A DNA stretch of 56,987 nt from JAWKWH01 sp041582695 (GCA_041582695.1 JBFIBB010000002.1:1-56987), one strand, 5' to 3'. Positions 35,388 through 45,635 are shown, counted from the first letter of the stretch. Translations and numbers: made by a program. Notes: generated by a model from the letters alone, not told the origin.

Positions 35388-36431
35388 ATGAAAAAATGCA
35401 TAGTTGCGCTTGCCAGCGCAATGCTCGCCATGGGCGTGGCAAGTTCCGCGATTGCGAAAGACAAGACCATTGCCGTTTCCTGGAAAACATTCCAGGAAGA
35501 GCGCTGGAAGACCGACGAGGCCGCCATCAAGGCAGTCGTCGAAGCTGCCGGCAACAACTACATCTCGACAGATGCGCAGGGGTCCGCGCAGAAACAGGCG
35601 GCGGATATCGAAAGCCTCATTTCGCAGAAAGTCGACGTTATCCTGGTCGTAGCCTTCGACAGCGACGCCATCCTGCCATCAATCCAGGCGATCAACGACG
35701 CAGGGCTGAAAGCTATCGCCTATGATGTGCAGTTCGAAGATCCAAACGCGCTCTACATCACGTTCGACAATATCGGCGTAGGCCGGCTGATGGCCAAGAC
35801 CATGCTCGAAAAAGGCAAGTCGGAAGGCAACTTCGCTTTCATCAAGGGCGACAAGGGTGATCCGAACGCGACCTTTCTTTTCCAGGGCATCACGGAAGTG
35901 CTGAAGGAAGGACTCGATTCGGGCAAGATCAAGAATGTCTGCGAGACGTTCACCGATGGCTGGAAGCCCGACAATGCGCAGAAGAATATGGAGCAGTGCC
36001 TGACCGCCAACAACAACGCCATTGACGCAGTGATTTCTGAGAACGACGGCATGGCTTCCGGCGTTGTCGCTGCCCTTGAGGCGCAGGGTCTGGCAGGCAC
36101 CGTGCCGGTGACCGGTCAGGACGGCGACAAGGCGGCGCTGAACCGGGTCGCGCTCGGTACCCAGCTCGTGTCGGTCTGGAAAGACTCGCGCGAACTCGGC
36201 AAGGCGGCAGCGGAAGCGGCCAACGCCATTGCAGAGGGAACCGCACTGGACCAGCTTCCGGGCGTCATCAAGTTCTCGGGTGGCAAGCGCGGTGTCGAGA
36301 TGAACTCGATCCTGCTCGCACCCAATCCGATCACCAAGGACAATCTCGGCGACGTGATTGATGCCGGCTGGATCAGCAAGGAAGAAGCCTGCGCCGGCGT
36401 ACCGGCCGGTTCGGTCGCCGCTTGCGGCTAG
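35388..36431 (+). CDS. xylF: D-xylose ABC transporter, substrate-binding protein
   Basis: A 347-residue periplasmic binding protein of the ribose/xylose (type I) class. Signal peptide at 1-23 (cleavage after AIA). Core features include KTFQEERWKTDEAAIKA near the N-terminus and the PVTGQDGDKAALNRVALGTQ hinge region typical of XylF. The ATG follows GGGAGGAAGAC. It is first in the xylF-H-G-B-A order and feeds xylose into the isomerase pathway encoded downstream. Confidence 0.92.
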   Translation: MKKCIVALASAMLAMGVASSAIAKDKTIAVSWKTFQEERWKTDEAAIKAVVEAAGNNYISTDAQGSAQKQAADIESLISQKVDVILVVAFDSDAILPSIQAINDAGLKAIAYDVQFEDPNALYITFDNIGVGRLMAKTMLEKGKSEGNFAFIKGDKGDPNATFLFQGITEVLKEGLDSGKIKNVCETFTDGWKPDNAQKNMEQCLTANNNAIDAVISENDGMASGVVAALEAQGLAGTVPVTGQDGDKAALNRVALGTQLVSVWKDSRELGKAAAEAANAIAEGTALDQLPGVIKFSGGKRGVEMNSILLAPNPITKDNLGDVIDAGWISKEEACAGVPAGSVAACG

Positions 36432-36573
36432 AAGTGCGGACCACTTGATGGTGTGGTAATTTCGGGCCGCGCCGCTCGCCCGAGTGGCGCGGCCATCATT
36501 TGGACCATCCGATACGGGTCTGTCCGGGCCCCGGCAGGATGCTCCGAATGTGGCGAAATCGACGGGAGGCGAT

Positions 36574-37974
36574 ATGTCCACGCAAGACAATGGGGGACCG
36601 ATGCAGGTCCAGCCAAAGGGTATTGTCGACAGATTTCTGGCGGCTACCGAACTCGATACGCGCATGCTCGGAATGGTGGCGGCGCTTTTCGCCATCTGGT
36701 GCGCGTTTGACATCTACAGCGGCATCCTGAGACCCAATGTCGGACTGTTTGGCGGTTCGTTTCTGACACCTCGGAACCTTTGGACGCTACTGGTGCAAAC
36801 CTCGTCGATTGCCGTGATGTCGACAGGTATGGTTCTGATCATCGTGATGCGTCACATCGATCTTTCCGTCGGTTCAATGCTGAGCATGATCGCTGTCGCG
36901 GGTGCGGTTCTGCAGGTCTATCAACTGGGACCCGCGATCGGTGTGGGTCATCCGATAATCTGGATCGCGGCAATTGCCTGGATACTGGCGCTGGGAACTT
37001 TGGTCGGCGCACTTAACGGCTTCCTGACGGCCTATGCGAAGATACCGGCGTTTATTGTCACGCTAGGCGGTCTGATTGCCTATAGCGGCATCGCCTTTCT
37101 GCTGGCAAAAGGCGAAACCGTTGCGCCAATGGACAAGACTTACAAGATCATCGGCGGCGGCGTTCCGGAATCCTGGCTCGGGCCATTCTGGAGCTGGACG
37201 CTGGCAGTCATTGCCTGCGTGCTCATCGTTTTCGCGGTGATTAACGGACGCCGGCAACGAAAACGATTCGCATTTCCATTGAGGCCGGTCTGGGCCGAAG
37301 CAGCGATTGCCGCCATCGGCAGCGCTGTAGTGCTGGGCACAACCGCGGTCGTGACGTCCTATCCCTGGCCATTCCGGCTGATCCAGCAGTATGCAGAGGC
37401 AAACAACGTGCCGATACCCGCAGGTGTCGAAAACCGCGATGGTGACGCCATCTGCATGGCAGCCGAGAGGGTGGTACGCTGCACTGAAGGCCTGATCTAC
37501 TATACCGGATATGCCGTACCGGTGCTGATCGCACTCACTGTCGGTGTTGTTATGACGTTCATCGCCAGCCGCACTCGGTTCGGCCGCTACGTCTATGCGA
37601 TGGGCGGCAATCCTGAAGCTGCCGAGCTGGCCGGCGTGAACACCCGCTGGATGACCGTGAAGGTTTTCGCGCTGATGGGATTTCTGGTCGGTGTTTCGGC
37701 GATCATATCGTCGGCGCGCCTTGATGCGGCGACCAATGCGTTGGGCCAGTTGAACGAGCTCTATGTCATTGCCGCCACGGTTATCGGCGGCACGTCGCTG
37801 GCCGGCGGCATCGGTACGATCTATGGGGCGCTCCTTGGGGCGCTCATGATGCAGTCCATTCAGTCGGGAATGCAGTTGCTGAACCTGCCGGCCGCGTTTC
37901 AGAACATCGTCGTGGGTACTGTGCTTGTGTTCGCTGTGTTTGTGGACCAGCTCTACCGCCGGCGTGTGAAGTGA
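36574..37974 (+). CDS. xylH: D-xylose ABC transporter, permease
   Basis: A 466-residue membrane protein of the RbsC/XylH family, with the extended length typical of XylH. It has about 10 or more hydrophobic segments, the conserved MRHIDLSVGSMLS and the terminal FAMGGNPEAAELAG-like stretch (YAMGGNPEAAELAGVNT). The ATG at 36574 has GGGAGGCGAT before it; upstream residues in frame look non-coding. A 142-base gap separates it from xylF, long enough for an mRNA stabilising or processing structure. Confidence 0.93.
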   Translation: MSTQDNGGPMQVQPKGIVDRFLAATELDTRMLGMVAALFAIWCAFDIYSGILRPNVGLFGGSFLTPRNLWTLLVQTSSIAVMSTGMVLIIVMRHIDLSVGSMLSMIAVAGAVLQVYQLGPAIGVGHPIIWIAAIAWILALGTLVGALNGFLTAYAKIPAFIVTLGGLIAYSGIAFLLAKGETVAPMDKTYKIIGGGVPESWLGPFWSWTLAVIACVLIVFAVINGRRQRKRFAFPLRPVWAEAAIAAIGSAVVLGTTAVVTSYPWPFRLIQQYAEANNVPIPAGVENRDGDAICMAAERVVRCTEGLIYYTGYAVPVLIALTVGVVMTFIASRTRFGRYVYAMGGNPEAAELAGVNTRWMTVKVFALMGFLVGVSAIISSARLDAATNALGQLNELYVIAATVIGGTSLAGGIGTIYGALLGALMMQSIQSGMQLLNLPAAFQNIVVGTVLVFAVFVDQLYRRRVK

Positions 37975-37984
37975 GGTGACAGCC

Positions 37985-38758
37985 ATGACAGCCCCCCTCG
38001 TAGAACTGCGGGATATTTCCATCGCATTTGGCGGCATCAAGGCCGTCGACCATGCCTCGGTTGATCTGCATGCCGGGGAAGTCGTCGGTCTTCTGGGTCA
38101 TAACGGTGCGGGAAAATCGACGCTGATCAAGATACTGTCCGGTGCTTACCGCCGGGATCATGGCGACATCCTGATCAATGGCGAAAAGGCAGAAATCGAC
38201 AACCCGCGCGACGCCAAGGATTACGGCATCGAGACGATCTACCAGACGCTTGCGCTCGCCGACAATGTCGACGCCGCTGCCAATCTCTATCTCGGCCGCG
38301 AACTGATGACGGCATGGGGTACGCTTGACGATGTCGCGATGGAGGCGGAGGCCCGCAAGGTGATGGGCCGGCTAAATCCGAATTTCAGGCGGTTCAAGGA
38401 ACCGGTCAAGTCGCTGTCGGGCGGTCAGCGGCAATCGGTAGCCATCGCAAGAGCGATCCTGTTCAACGCCCGCATCCTGATCATGGACGAACCGACTGCG
38501 GCGCTCGGACCGCAGGAGACGGCGCAGGTCGGCGAGTTGATCAAGCAGCTCAAGGCCGAGGGCATCGGCATATTTCTCATCAGCCATGACCTGCATGATG
38601 TTACCGATCTTGCTGACCGTATCTGCGTGATGAAAAACGGCCAGGTGGTTGGCACCGGGAATGTCGAGGATCTGACCCACGACGAAATCCTCGGAATGAT
38701 CATCGCAGGCAAATGCCCAGATGGCGCAACGCCGGGTCCCGGCGCCATAGCGAATTGA
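37985..38758 (+). CDS. xylG: D-xylose ABC transporter, single-domain ATPase
   Basis: A 257-residue ATPase. Walker A GHNGAGKST is at about 38-46, the signature LSGGQRQ and Walker B ILIMDEP follow, then the switch His in LISHDLHD. E. coli XylG has two ATPase domains in about 510 residues; this version has only one, as in rhizobial FrcA-type transporters, so it must dimerise. The ATG at 37985 is preceded by GAGGTG; a GTG nine bases upstream is the alternative. Confidence 0.92.
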   Translation: MTAPLVELRDISIAFGGIKAVDHASVDLHAGEVVGLLGHNGAGKSTLIKILSGAYRRDHGDILINGEKAEIDNPRDAKDYGIETIYQTLALADNVDAAANLYLGRELMTAWGTLDDVAMEAEARKVMGRLNPNFRRFKEPVKSLSGGQRQSVAIARAILFNARILIMDEPTAALGPQETAQVGELIKQLKAEGIGIFLISHDLHDVTDLADRICVMKNGQVVGTGNVEDLTHDEILGMIIAGKCPDGATPGPGAIAN

Positions 38759-38781
38759 GCCGCAAGGCCGAAGGACCGGGG

Positions 38782-40236
38782 ATGTACATAGGGCTCGATC
38801 TCGGTACTTCCGGCGTCAAAGGCCTGCTTATCGATGACCGCCAGAAGGTGGTCGCTTCGGCGACAAGCGAGATGCAGGTCTCGCGCCCCCATTCGGGATG
38901 GTCCGAGCAAAATCCGGCGGAATGGATTTCTGCCGTTCAGGACGTGTTGGGCGCGCTTGCAAGAGCCCAAGGAGGAAAACTGGCCGAGGTCACCGGCATC
39001 GGTTTGTCGGGCCAGATGCATGGCGCAACGCTTCTTGACGCGCAAGATTCGGTATTGCGGCCATGCATGTTGTGGAATGATACCCGCAGCCATGCCGAAG
39101 CGGCCGAACTCGACGCTGATCCGCTTTTTCGCGAGATTACCGGCAACATCGTTTTTCCGGGCTTTACCGCACCGAAAGTCGAGTGGGTGAGGCGCAACGA
39201 ACCGGCGGTCTTTTCCGAAACCGCGATGGTGCTGTTACCAAAGGACTATGTTCGCTACTGGCTCACCGGCGAATTCGTGTCGGACATGTCGGACAGCGCC
39301 GGCACCGCCTGGTTCGATACCGCGAAGCGGGAGTGGTCGGACGAACTACTTGCAAAATGCGGGCTGTCGCGCACCCAGATGCCGCGCCTGGTCGAGGGAA
39401 GCGGAGCGGGCGGCATTGTGCGCCCGGAACTGGCGAAACGGTTCGGCATGGGCGCTTCCGTCACGGTTGCCGGAGGCGCCGGCGACAATGCGGCGTCGGC
39501 AATCGGCATGGGGACAGTCAGCGCCGGGCAGGCTTTCGTCTCGCTCGGAACCTCGGGCGTGCTATTTGCGGCGAATGACGCGTATTTGCCGAATCCCGAA
39601 AGCGCCGTTCACACTTTCTGCCATGCATTGCCCGAAACCTGGCACCAAATGGGCGTCATTCTTTCGGCAACCGACGCGCTCAACTGGTTTGCGGGGATTG
39701 CGGGCGTTGAACCGCGAACGCTCACCGATGAACTGGGCGGTACGCTTTCCGCTCCATCGGCGACGGCTTTCCTGCCTTATCTTTCGGGAGAGCGGACGCC
39801 GCACAACGACGCTGCGATCCGCGGCGCGTTTATCGGACTGCAGCACAATCTGGACCGGAAAGCGCTGACCAGGGCTGTGCTGGAGGGTGTGACATTTGCT
39901 CTTGCCGACAACCTGGCTGCACTGCGGGTGGCGGGGACCGATCTGGTGCGCGTGACGGCCGTCGGCGGAGGATCGCGCTCCCAATACTGGCTCAAGCTGA
40001 TCGCAACGACGCTTGGTGTTGCTGTGGATTTGCCAGCGGATGGCGATTACGGCGCGGCCTTCGGGGCAGCCCGACTTGGATTAATTGCGGCAGAGAAAGC
40101 CGATCCGCTGGCCGTGTGCACGCCGCCGGCAATTTCGCAAACCATCGAACCAGACAGCACGCTGGTTTCAGCGTTCACCGAAGCCTATGCGCGGTGGAAG
40201 ACGCTCTATCCGGCGATCAAAGGAGTGACCAAATGA
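38782..40236 (+). CDS. xylB: Xylulokinase
   Basis: A 484-residue FGGY-family kinase that phosphorylates D-xylulose. The N-terminal phosphate motif GLDLGTSGVKGLL begins at residue 4. LSGQMHGATLLD, the substrate-binding Asp region in GGAGDNAASAIG and the adenosine motif VTAVGGGSRSQYWLK are all present. Start ATG follows GGACCGGGG. It overlaps the xylA start by four bases. Confidence 0.94.
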   Translation: MYIGLDLGTSGVKGLLIDDRQKVVASATSEMQVSRPHSGWSEQNPAEWISAVQDVLGALARAQGGKLAEVTGIGLSGQMHGATLLDAQDSVLRPCMLWNDTRSHAEAAELDADPLFREITGNIVFPGFTAPKVEWVRRNEPAVFSETAMVLLPKDYVRYWLTGEFVSDMSDSAGTAWFDTAKREWSDELLAKCGLSRTQMPRLVEGSGAGGIVRPELAKRFGMGASVTVAGGAGDNAASAIGMGTVSAGQAFVSLGTSGVLFAANDAYLPNPESAVHTFCHALPETWHQMGVILSATDALNWFAGIAGVEPRTLTDELGGTLSAPSATAFLPYLSGERTPHNDAAIRGAFIGLQHNLDRKALTRAVLEGVTFALADNLAALRVAGTDLVRVTAVGGGSRSQYWLKLIATTLGVAVDLPADGDYGAAFGAARLGLIAAEKADPLAVCTPPAISQTIEPDSTLVSAFTEAYARWKTLYPAIKGVTK

Positions 40237-41555
40237 GCACCGGCTTTTTCGGCGACATCAAAAAAATTCCCCATGAAGGGCCGGAGAGCAAAAACCCGCT
40301 TGCGTTCCGTCATTACAAGCCGGACGAAGTGGTTATGGGCAAACGCATGGAAGAGCATCTGCGCTTTGCGGTCTGCTACTGGCACAGTTTTGTCTGGCCC
40401 GGCGGCGATCCTTTCGGTGGCGATACGTTCGAGCGGCCCTGGTTTGTCAACCGGATCGCCGATCCGATGCAGGCAGCGAAACTGAAGGCGGACGTCGCTT
40501 TCGAAATGTTTTCCGCGCTCGGCGTGCCCTTCTATTGTTTCCATGACGCCGACGTGCGGCCGGAGGGCGCAAGTTTCAGCGAGAACACGCGGAACCTGAA
40601 CGAGATCGTCGACTATTTCGCGGTCAAACAGCAGGAAACCGGGATCAATCTGCTATGGGGAACCGCCAACCTGTTTTCGAACCGGCGCTTCATGGCGGGC
40701 GCGGCGACAAATCCCGATCCGGATGTCTTTGCCTTTGCCGCCGCGACAGTGAAAACCTGCATCGACGCAACAAACCGGCTGGGTGGCGCCAATTATGTGC
40801 TATGGGGCGGACGCGAAGGGTACGAAACACTACTGAATACCGATCTGAAACGGGAAGACCAGCAACTCGGCCGTTTCCTGAACCTTGTCGTCGAATACAA
40901 ACACAAGATCGGTTTTGACGGCACCATCCTGATCGAACCGAAGCCGCAGGAACCAACCAAACACCAGTATGACTACGACGTCGCGACAGTTTACGGTTTT
41001 CTGAAACGGCACGGGCTGGAAAACGAGGTCAAGGTCAACATAGAGCAGGGACACGCCATTCTGGCCGGACACTCATTCGAACATGAGATCGCGCTTGCAA
41101 ATGCGCTCGGGATATTCGGCTCGATAGACATGAACCGGAACGACTACCAGTCGGGATGGGATACGGACCAGTTCCCCAACAATGTACCGGAAGTGACGCT
41201 TGCCTATTACGAGATCCTGAAAGGAGGCGGCTTTTCGACCGGCGGCACAAACTTCGACGCCAAACTGCGCCGGCAGTCGCTCGAGCCGGAGGATCTGCTG
41301 ATCGCCCATATCGGGGGCATGGATACCTGCGCCCGGGGTCTTAAGGCGGCGGCCGCCTTGATGGAGGGTGGCGAACTAACAACCTTCGTAGAGCAACGCT
41401 ACGCCGGCTGGCATCAGGAAGCCGCCAGAAAGATGCTCGACGGCAAGCAAGGTCTCGAAGACATTGCCGCCCGGATCGAGGCTGAGAACATCAATCCGCA
41501 ACCCAAATCCGGCAGGCAGGAAATGCTCGAGAGTGTCGTCAACCGTTATGTGTAG
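40233..41555 (+). CDS. xylA: Xylose isomerase
   Basis: A 440-residue class II xylose isomerase that interconverts D-xylose and D-xylulose. Catalytic His 104 and Asp 107 are in FYCFHDADVRPEG. The signature LLWGTANLFSNRRFMAG, the metal ligands in ILIEPKPQEPTKHQYD and SIDMNRND, and the C-terminal helix with RYAGW are all intact. AGGAGTGACC precedes the ATG, which overlaps the xylB stop. Confidence 0.96.
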   Translation: MSTGFFGDIKKIPHEGPESKNPLAFRHYKPDEVVMGKRMEEHLRFAVCYWHSFVWPGGDPFGGDTFERPWFVNRIADPMQAAKLKADVAFEMFSALGVPFYCFHDADVRPEGASFSENTRNLNEIVDYFAVKQQETGINLLWGTANLFSNRRFMAGAATNPDPDVFAFAAATVKTCIDATNRLGGANYVLWGGREGYETLLNTDLKREDQQLGRFLNLVVEYKHKIGFDGTILIEPKPQEPTKHQYDYDVATVYGFLKRHGLENEVKVNIEQGHAILAGHSFEHEIALANALGIFGSIDMNRNDYQSGWDTDQFPNNVPEVTLAYYEILKGGGFSTGGTNFDAKLRRQSLEPEDLLIAHIGGMDTCARGLKAAAALMEGGELTTFVEQRYAGWHQEAARKMLDGKQGLEDIAARIEAENINPQPKSGRQEMLESVVNRYV

Positions 41556-41579
41556 AGCAACAGCCGTTTATTACCCAAT

Positions 41580-41594
41580 GCCCGGTCGCCGGGC
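41580..41594 (+). terminator. GC hairpin between xylA and glucokinase
   Basis: GCCCGG-TCG-CCGGGC is a perfect six-pair stem with a three-base loop, 25 bases after xylA and 37 before the glucokinase gene. No T-run follows, so it may be a partial terminator, a processing site or an mRNA 3' stabiliser rather than a full stop. Confidence 0.4.
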
Positions 41595-41630
41595 GATACT
41601 GCAGCGGACGGACGGCATTGCCAGCCGGTC

Positions 41631-42650
41631 ATGCAAACAATCGGAGCGGATGTGAAGGCCTTCCGTTTTCCTGTTCTGGCCGCCGATATTGGCGGAACAA
41701 ATGCGCGGTTTTCCGTCATCGAGCAGGATGGCGGGATTGCCAGGCTATCCAATATCAGGATTGGCGAATTTGGGTCTCCCGGCGAAGCAGTAATGTCCGT
41801 TTTGCGGGATTTTCCGGGCAGGCATCCTGAAAGTGCGCTGTTTGCCTATGCGGGACCGGTTCTGGGCACAAGGTTCCATCTGACTAATGGCGCATGGGAA
41901 CTGGAGCCGCTGGCTTTTCTTCGCGATACGGGAATCCATGCGTTTTCGATCATGAATGATTTCGTTGCTCAGGGATTGGCCGCAGTCAGCCTGCGCGAAG
42001 AGGACCTGATCCAGATCGGCGGGCGCAGACGCGACGACGATGCACCGAGAGTCATAGTGGGGCCTGGAACGGGGCTCGGTGTTGCATTGGCGGTAAAGGT
42101 GGCGGAGAAATGGGCCATTATTCCGGGCGAGGGGGGTCATATCGATCTCGGCCCGCGAACGGAGCGCGAATTCCGGCTCTGGCCGCATCTCGACAAACGC
42201 AACGGCCGGATGGAGGCGGAACTGGCGGTTTCCGGTCCCGGGATTGAAAATCTGTATCGTGCAATCGTTCGCGAAGCCGGAAATCCGGAAAAGCGGTTTA
42301 CTGCGGCGGAGATCACCGCGAAGGCATCTGACAACAGCGACGCCCAATGCCGGGAGGCGCTGGACCTGATGATCACGTTTCTGGCGAGAATATGCGGCGA
42401 CATGGCGGTTACTGCCCTGTCTCGCGGCGGCGTCTATCTGGCCGGCGGCATCGTGCCACGTATCCTGCCGATGCTGCGCGACGGCCGTTTTCGCTCTGTC
42501 TTCGAGGACAAGAACCCGCTGACCGCGGTAATGGAAGAAATTCCGGTATTCTCGTTCAACCATCCGCAATCCGGCCTTTTTGGCCTTGAGGAGCTCGTGA
42601 AGAATCCCGGGCGTCATGCGGAAGGCTGCACCCTGGATTTCGCGCTTTAG
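41631..42650 (+). CDS. glk: Glucokinase
   Basis: A 339-residue ATP-dependent glucokinase of the bacterial Glk (non-ROK) family. ATP/phosphate motif AADIGGTNARF at 17-27, catalytic Asp in SIMNDFVAQG, the GPGTGLGVALAV loop, and the conserved IPGEGGHIDLGPR with the glucose-binding Glu/His. Placing glk beside the xylose genes suggests a general pentose/hexose catabolic cluster. An internal start at residue 8 or later (VKAFRFP) cannot be excluded, but the ATG at 41631 is acceptable. Confidence 0.88.
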   Translation: MQTIGADVKAFRFPVLAADIGGTNARFSVIEQDGGIARLSNIRIGEFGSPGEAVMSVLRDFPGRHPESALFAYAGPVLGTRFHLTNGAWELEPLAFLRDTGIHAFSIMNDFVAQGLAAVSLREEDLIQIGGRRRDDDAPRVIVGPGTGLGVALAVKVAEKWAIIPGEGGHIDLGPRTEREFRLWPHLDKRNGRMEAELAVSGPGIENLYRAIVREAGNPEKRFTAAEITAKASDNSDAQCREALDLMITFLARICGDMAVTALSRGGVYLAGGIVPRILPMLRDGRFRSVFEDKNPLTAVMEEIPVFSFNHPQSGLFGLEELVKNPGRHAEGCTLDFAL

Positions 42651-42711
42651 GACCGAAAAAGCAGCCATTCCAGGACATCCGGTTGAAGAAAGGCATCCGG
42701 TTGCGCTCCGC

Positions 42712-44007
42712 TCACCCCGCATAGCCGAACATTCGCGGCAGAAACAGGACGATATCCGGTATCAGTATCAACGCCAGCAATGCGACAATCAGAACCGAAA
42801 GAAAGGGCCAGATCTCGCGGATGATCTCGCCCAGCGGGATGCGCGTCACCGCATTGATGACAAAAAGCAGAATCCCGTATGGCGGCGTGATCAGGCCGAT
42901 CATGCAGTTGACGACCGCGACAACGCCAAAGTGAACAAAATCGATTCCGAGTTTCTCACAACTCGGAAGAAACAGCGGAATGATGACAAGGATGATCGTT
43001 GTGGCGTCGAGAACGCAACCGAGCAACAACAGCAGGATATTCACGCCGATCAGAAAAGCCAGCGGCGAGACGTTCAGGTTGACAAGCAGGCTGGCCATCG
43101 ATGCGGGAATGTTTTCCGAGGCGACCACGTAGTTGAGGATAAGCGCGCCGCCGATCACCAATCCGACGGCAGCCGACGAGCGCGCGCTTTCGACCAGGAT
43201 ATCGTACAGCGCGCCAATCGACAGGGCGCGATAGAAAAATGCCGCCAGGATGAGCGCATAGAAAGCGGCCACCGCCGCCGCTTCGGTCGGCGTCGTTACG
43301 CCGCCATATATGCCGTAAAGGAGGATCGCCGGCATCAGCAGCGCTGGAAATGCCCTCAGGGTCAGCGCCGGCAATTCGCGAATGGGTACTGGCTCTTCGG
43401 TGCCGAAACCGCGCCTGTGCGAGATGTAGACATTCATCGTCATCAGCACAGCGCCCATCATGAGGCCCGGTATGATGCCGCCGAGGAACAGGTATCCGAT
43501 AGAGGCGTTGGAAACCAGCGCATACAGAACCATTGGAATCGAGGGCGGGATAATCGGTCCGATGGTTGCCGAAGCGGCCGTTATCGCCGCCGCATAACCG
43601 CGTGTGTAGTGGCCGGACTTGACCATCATCTCGATGATGATCTTGCCAATCCCTGCCGCATCGGCGACGGCTGAGCCGCTCATTCCCGAAAAGATGAGCG
43701 AAGCCACGACGTTAACGTGGCCGAGACCACCTTTGAACCGGCCAACAAGCGCAATGCAGAAGTTCAAAAGCCTGTCCGAGATCGTGCCGGCATTCATTAT
43801 GTTTGCAGCAACGATAAACAGCGGTACGGCGAGCAGGATGAAGCTTTGATAAAGCCCGTCCATGAGCACCTTGCCGGCAATTCCGATCCCCTGACCGCCG
43901 ACTGCGAGATAGACAAACGCCGCAAGCAATATCGAGTAGGCGACCGGCGTGCCTATGCCGGCCAGGAAGAAGAGCGTAACCAGACATAGAAAGAATTCGA
44001 GCGTCAT
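42712..44007 (-). CDS. dctM: TRAP transporter large permease subunit (DctM), second system
   Basis: A 431-residue TRAP large permease with about 12 hydrophobic segments and the family motifs VPLFIVAANIMNAG, FSGMSGSAVADAAGIGK and IGPIIPPSIPMVLY. It is distinct from the copy at the left of the window (different gate sequence GSAVADAAG versus GSSLATAAT). It starts at the last base of the dctQ stop codon. It ends 61 bases from the convergent glucokinase gene. Confidence 0.93.
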   Translation of the reverse strand: MTLEFFLCLVTLFFLAGIGTPVAYSILLAAFVYLAVGGQGIGIAGKVLMDGLYQSFILLAVPLFIVAANIMNAGTISDRLLNFCIALVGRFKGGLGHVNVVASLIFSGMSGSAVADAAGIGKIIIEMMVKSGHYTRGYAAAITAASATIGPIIPPSIPMVLYALVSNASIGYLFLGGIIPGLMMGAVLMTMNVYISHRRGFGTEEPVPIRELPALTLRAFPALLMPAILLYGIYGGVTTPTEAAAVAAFYALILAAFFYRALSIGALYDILVESARSSAAVGLVIGGALILNYVVASENIPASMASLLVNLNVSPLAFLIGVNILLLLLGCVLDATTIILVIIPLFLPSCEKLGIDFVHFGVVAVVNCMIGLITPPYGILLFVINAVTRIPLGEIIREIWPFLSVLIVALLALILIPDIVLFLPRMFGYAG

Positions 44008-44600
44008 CAGCGGCCCGATCCGTGCTCAACCGAACCGGAATTCCCTCCGAGATCGTCATAATGATGCAGATCCGCATCGGCTCCGTGCCGATATACCCTC
44101 CACACCCGCCAGGCATAGCGCAACGGGACCACGATCAGAAAAATCGCATAGACGGAGTAGATATCTCGCATGCGAACCCAGTCGCCGAAAAGATTTGACA
44201 ACGTGGCGGTTTTCTTCAGGCGCAATACAAAAAACTTTTGCCAGGTGGGCTCAAGGGACATCAGCAGACCGAATGCAATTGCCACCCCGGAAATGATGGC
44301 AAACCACTTTCGTAGTCCTGGACTCGCTACCGAATACAGGATGTCGAAGGTTACATGATCGCGTTCGCGGACGATGAACGAATTGCCCAGGAAAACGATC
44401 CATACCCACATCACCAGGCAGAACTCCAACGTCCAGCCATAGCGGCTCGGATCGAGCAGCGGCACGGCCTCGGCAAGCCATTCGAGCCTGGCCGTATACC
44501 GGATAGTAATCTGCAAGATGAATGTAAAAAACATGGCGGCCATCAAGATGGCCGCCACGAATTCAGCACTTTGCGAAAACCACCTGAGCAAACGGGTCAT
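44007..44600 (-). CDS. dctQ: TRAP transporter small permease (DctQ), second system
   Basis: A 197-residue DctQ protein with four TM segments (about 12-34, 60-75, 92-112 and 146-165) and a conserved central part GWTLEFCLVMWVWIVFLG. It is larger than average because of an extra loop RYTARLEWLAEAVPLLDPSRY and a charged C-terminal tail. The frame is intact, unlike the other dctQ in the window. Confidence 0.9.
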   Translation of the reverse strand: MTRLLRWFSQSAEFVAAILMAAMFFTFILQITIRYTARLEWLAEAVPLLDPSRYGWTLEFCLVMWVWIVFLGNSFIVRERDHVTFDILYSVASPGLRKWFAIISGVAIAFGLLMSLEPTWQKFFVLRLKKTATLSNLFGDWVRMRDIYSVYAIFLIVVPLRYAWRVWRVYRHGADADLHHYDDLGGNSGSVEHGSGR

Positions 44601-44630
44601 GGCGGTTCCTTCCGCAAGCCGACAGCGGAA

Positions 44631-45635
44631 TCAGTTGCCTAGCGCGTTTATTTTGTCCAGAACACCTTCCGGCCAGTCTTTTGCCAGATCGGAAGCCAGG
44701 TAGGCTTGCTGCACCTGGCTGCGAAAAGCCGCCAGGTCCGGCTCGTAGACGTCGAGACCCTGATCCTTGAAGAACTGAACAAGTTCATCCTCCAACGCCA
44801 ATTGCTTCTGGCGTCCAGATTCCGCGGCATCGTCGGCCGCTTTCTGCACCGCTGCCTGCTGTTCCGGTGTCAGCCCTTCCCAGACTTTTTTGGAGAAGGC
44901 AACATAGTTCAGGTCAACCAGGTGCGAAGTCAGGCAGATCTGTTTGGTTACCTCGTAGAACTTGGCATCCTTGTTGGTTGGCAGCGGATTGTCCTGGCCG
45001 TCAACAGAACCCGTCGAAAGCGCGGTATATACCTCGGTAAACGCCATCGGCGTCGGATTGGCGCCCAACGCCTTGCCAAGGAACTGCCAGGCATCCGATC
45101 CGGGCATCCTGAGATTTACCCCTGCGAGATCGGCGGGGGTTTGCACATCTTTCTCCGCACGCGAGAAACGAAGGTTCACGTGACGACGGCCAAGATACAT
45201 GACCGAGAGGAGTTTCACGCCAAGTTCATCTTCGACCTTCTGCTTGAACGGGTCCATCAGAGGATCGTTGAAAACGGCGACCTGATGGGCAGCGTCCTGG
45301 TGCACGTAGCCCGCAGTAAAGATCGAGAATTCGGGAAAAAAGGTCGCGAGTTCCTGCGCGGAGGCGATCGACATCTCCAGGTCGCCAGAGGAAATCGCTT
45401 CGAGTTCCGAACCTTGGGCAATCAGTGAGGCGTTGTAGTGCGGTTCATAAGTGGCGAAATCCGCCACCGCGGGCCCGAAAATCCCTGCCAGAGCCACTGA
45501 GCGCTGATCCGTCTCGGAAGCCGGCGTCGACAGGCGCAGCTTGATCTTGTCTTGGGCGAAAGCCTGGACCGTAAAAGCCGAAGCTACAACGATTGCAAGA
45601 GCCAGCGCCGATCGCCGGCTGAAATTAATGAACAT
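44631..45635 (-). CDS. dctP: TRAP transporter substrate-binding protein (DctP), second system
   Basis: A 334-residue periplasmic protein with a signal peptide (cleavage after AFA at about 27). The carboxylate-binding Arg lies in LAGVNLRMPGSDAW, followed by the conserved FTEVYTALSTGSVDGQDNP, a hallmark of the DctP family that binds C4 or sugar acids. The neighbours (aldolase upstream, xylose genes downstream) point to a sugar acid such as a uronate or aldonate, but this is inference. The ATG follows AGGAGGAAAAA. Confidence 0.93.
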   Translation of the reverse strand: MFINFSRRSALALAIVVASAFTVQAFAQDKIKLRLSTPASETDQRSVALAGIFGPAVADFATYEPHYNASLIAQGSELEAISSGDLEMSIASAQELATFFPEFSIFTAGYVHQDAAHQVAVFNDPLMDPFKQKVEDELGVKLLSVMYLGRRHVNLRFSRAEKDVQTPADLAGVNLRMPGSDAWQFLGKALGANPTPMAFTEVYTALSTGSVDGQDNPLPTNKDAKFYEVTKQICLTSHLVDLNYVAFSKKVWEGLTPEQQAAVQKAADDAAESGRQKQLALEDELVQFFKDQGLDVYEPDLAAFRSQVQQAYLASDLAKDWPEGVLDKINALGN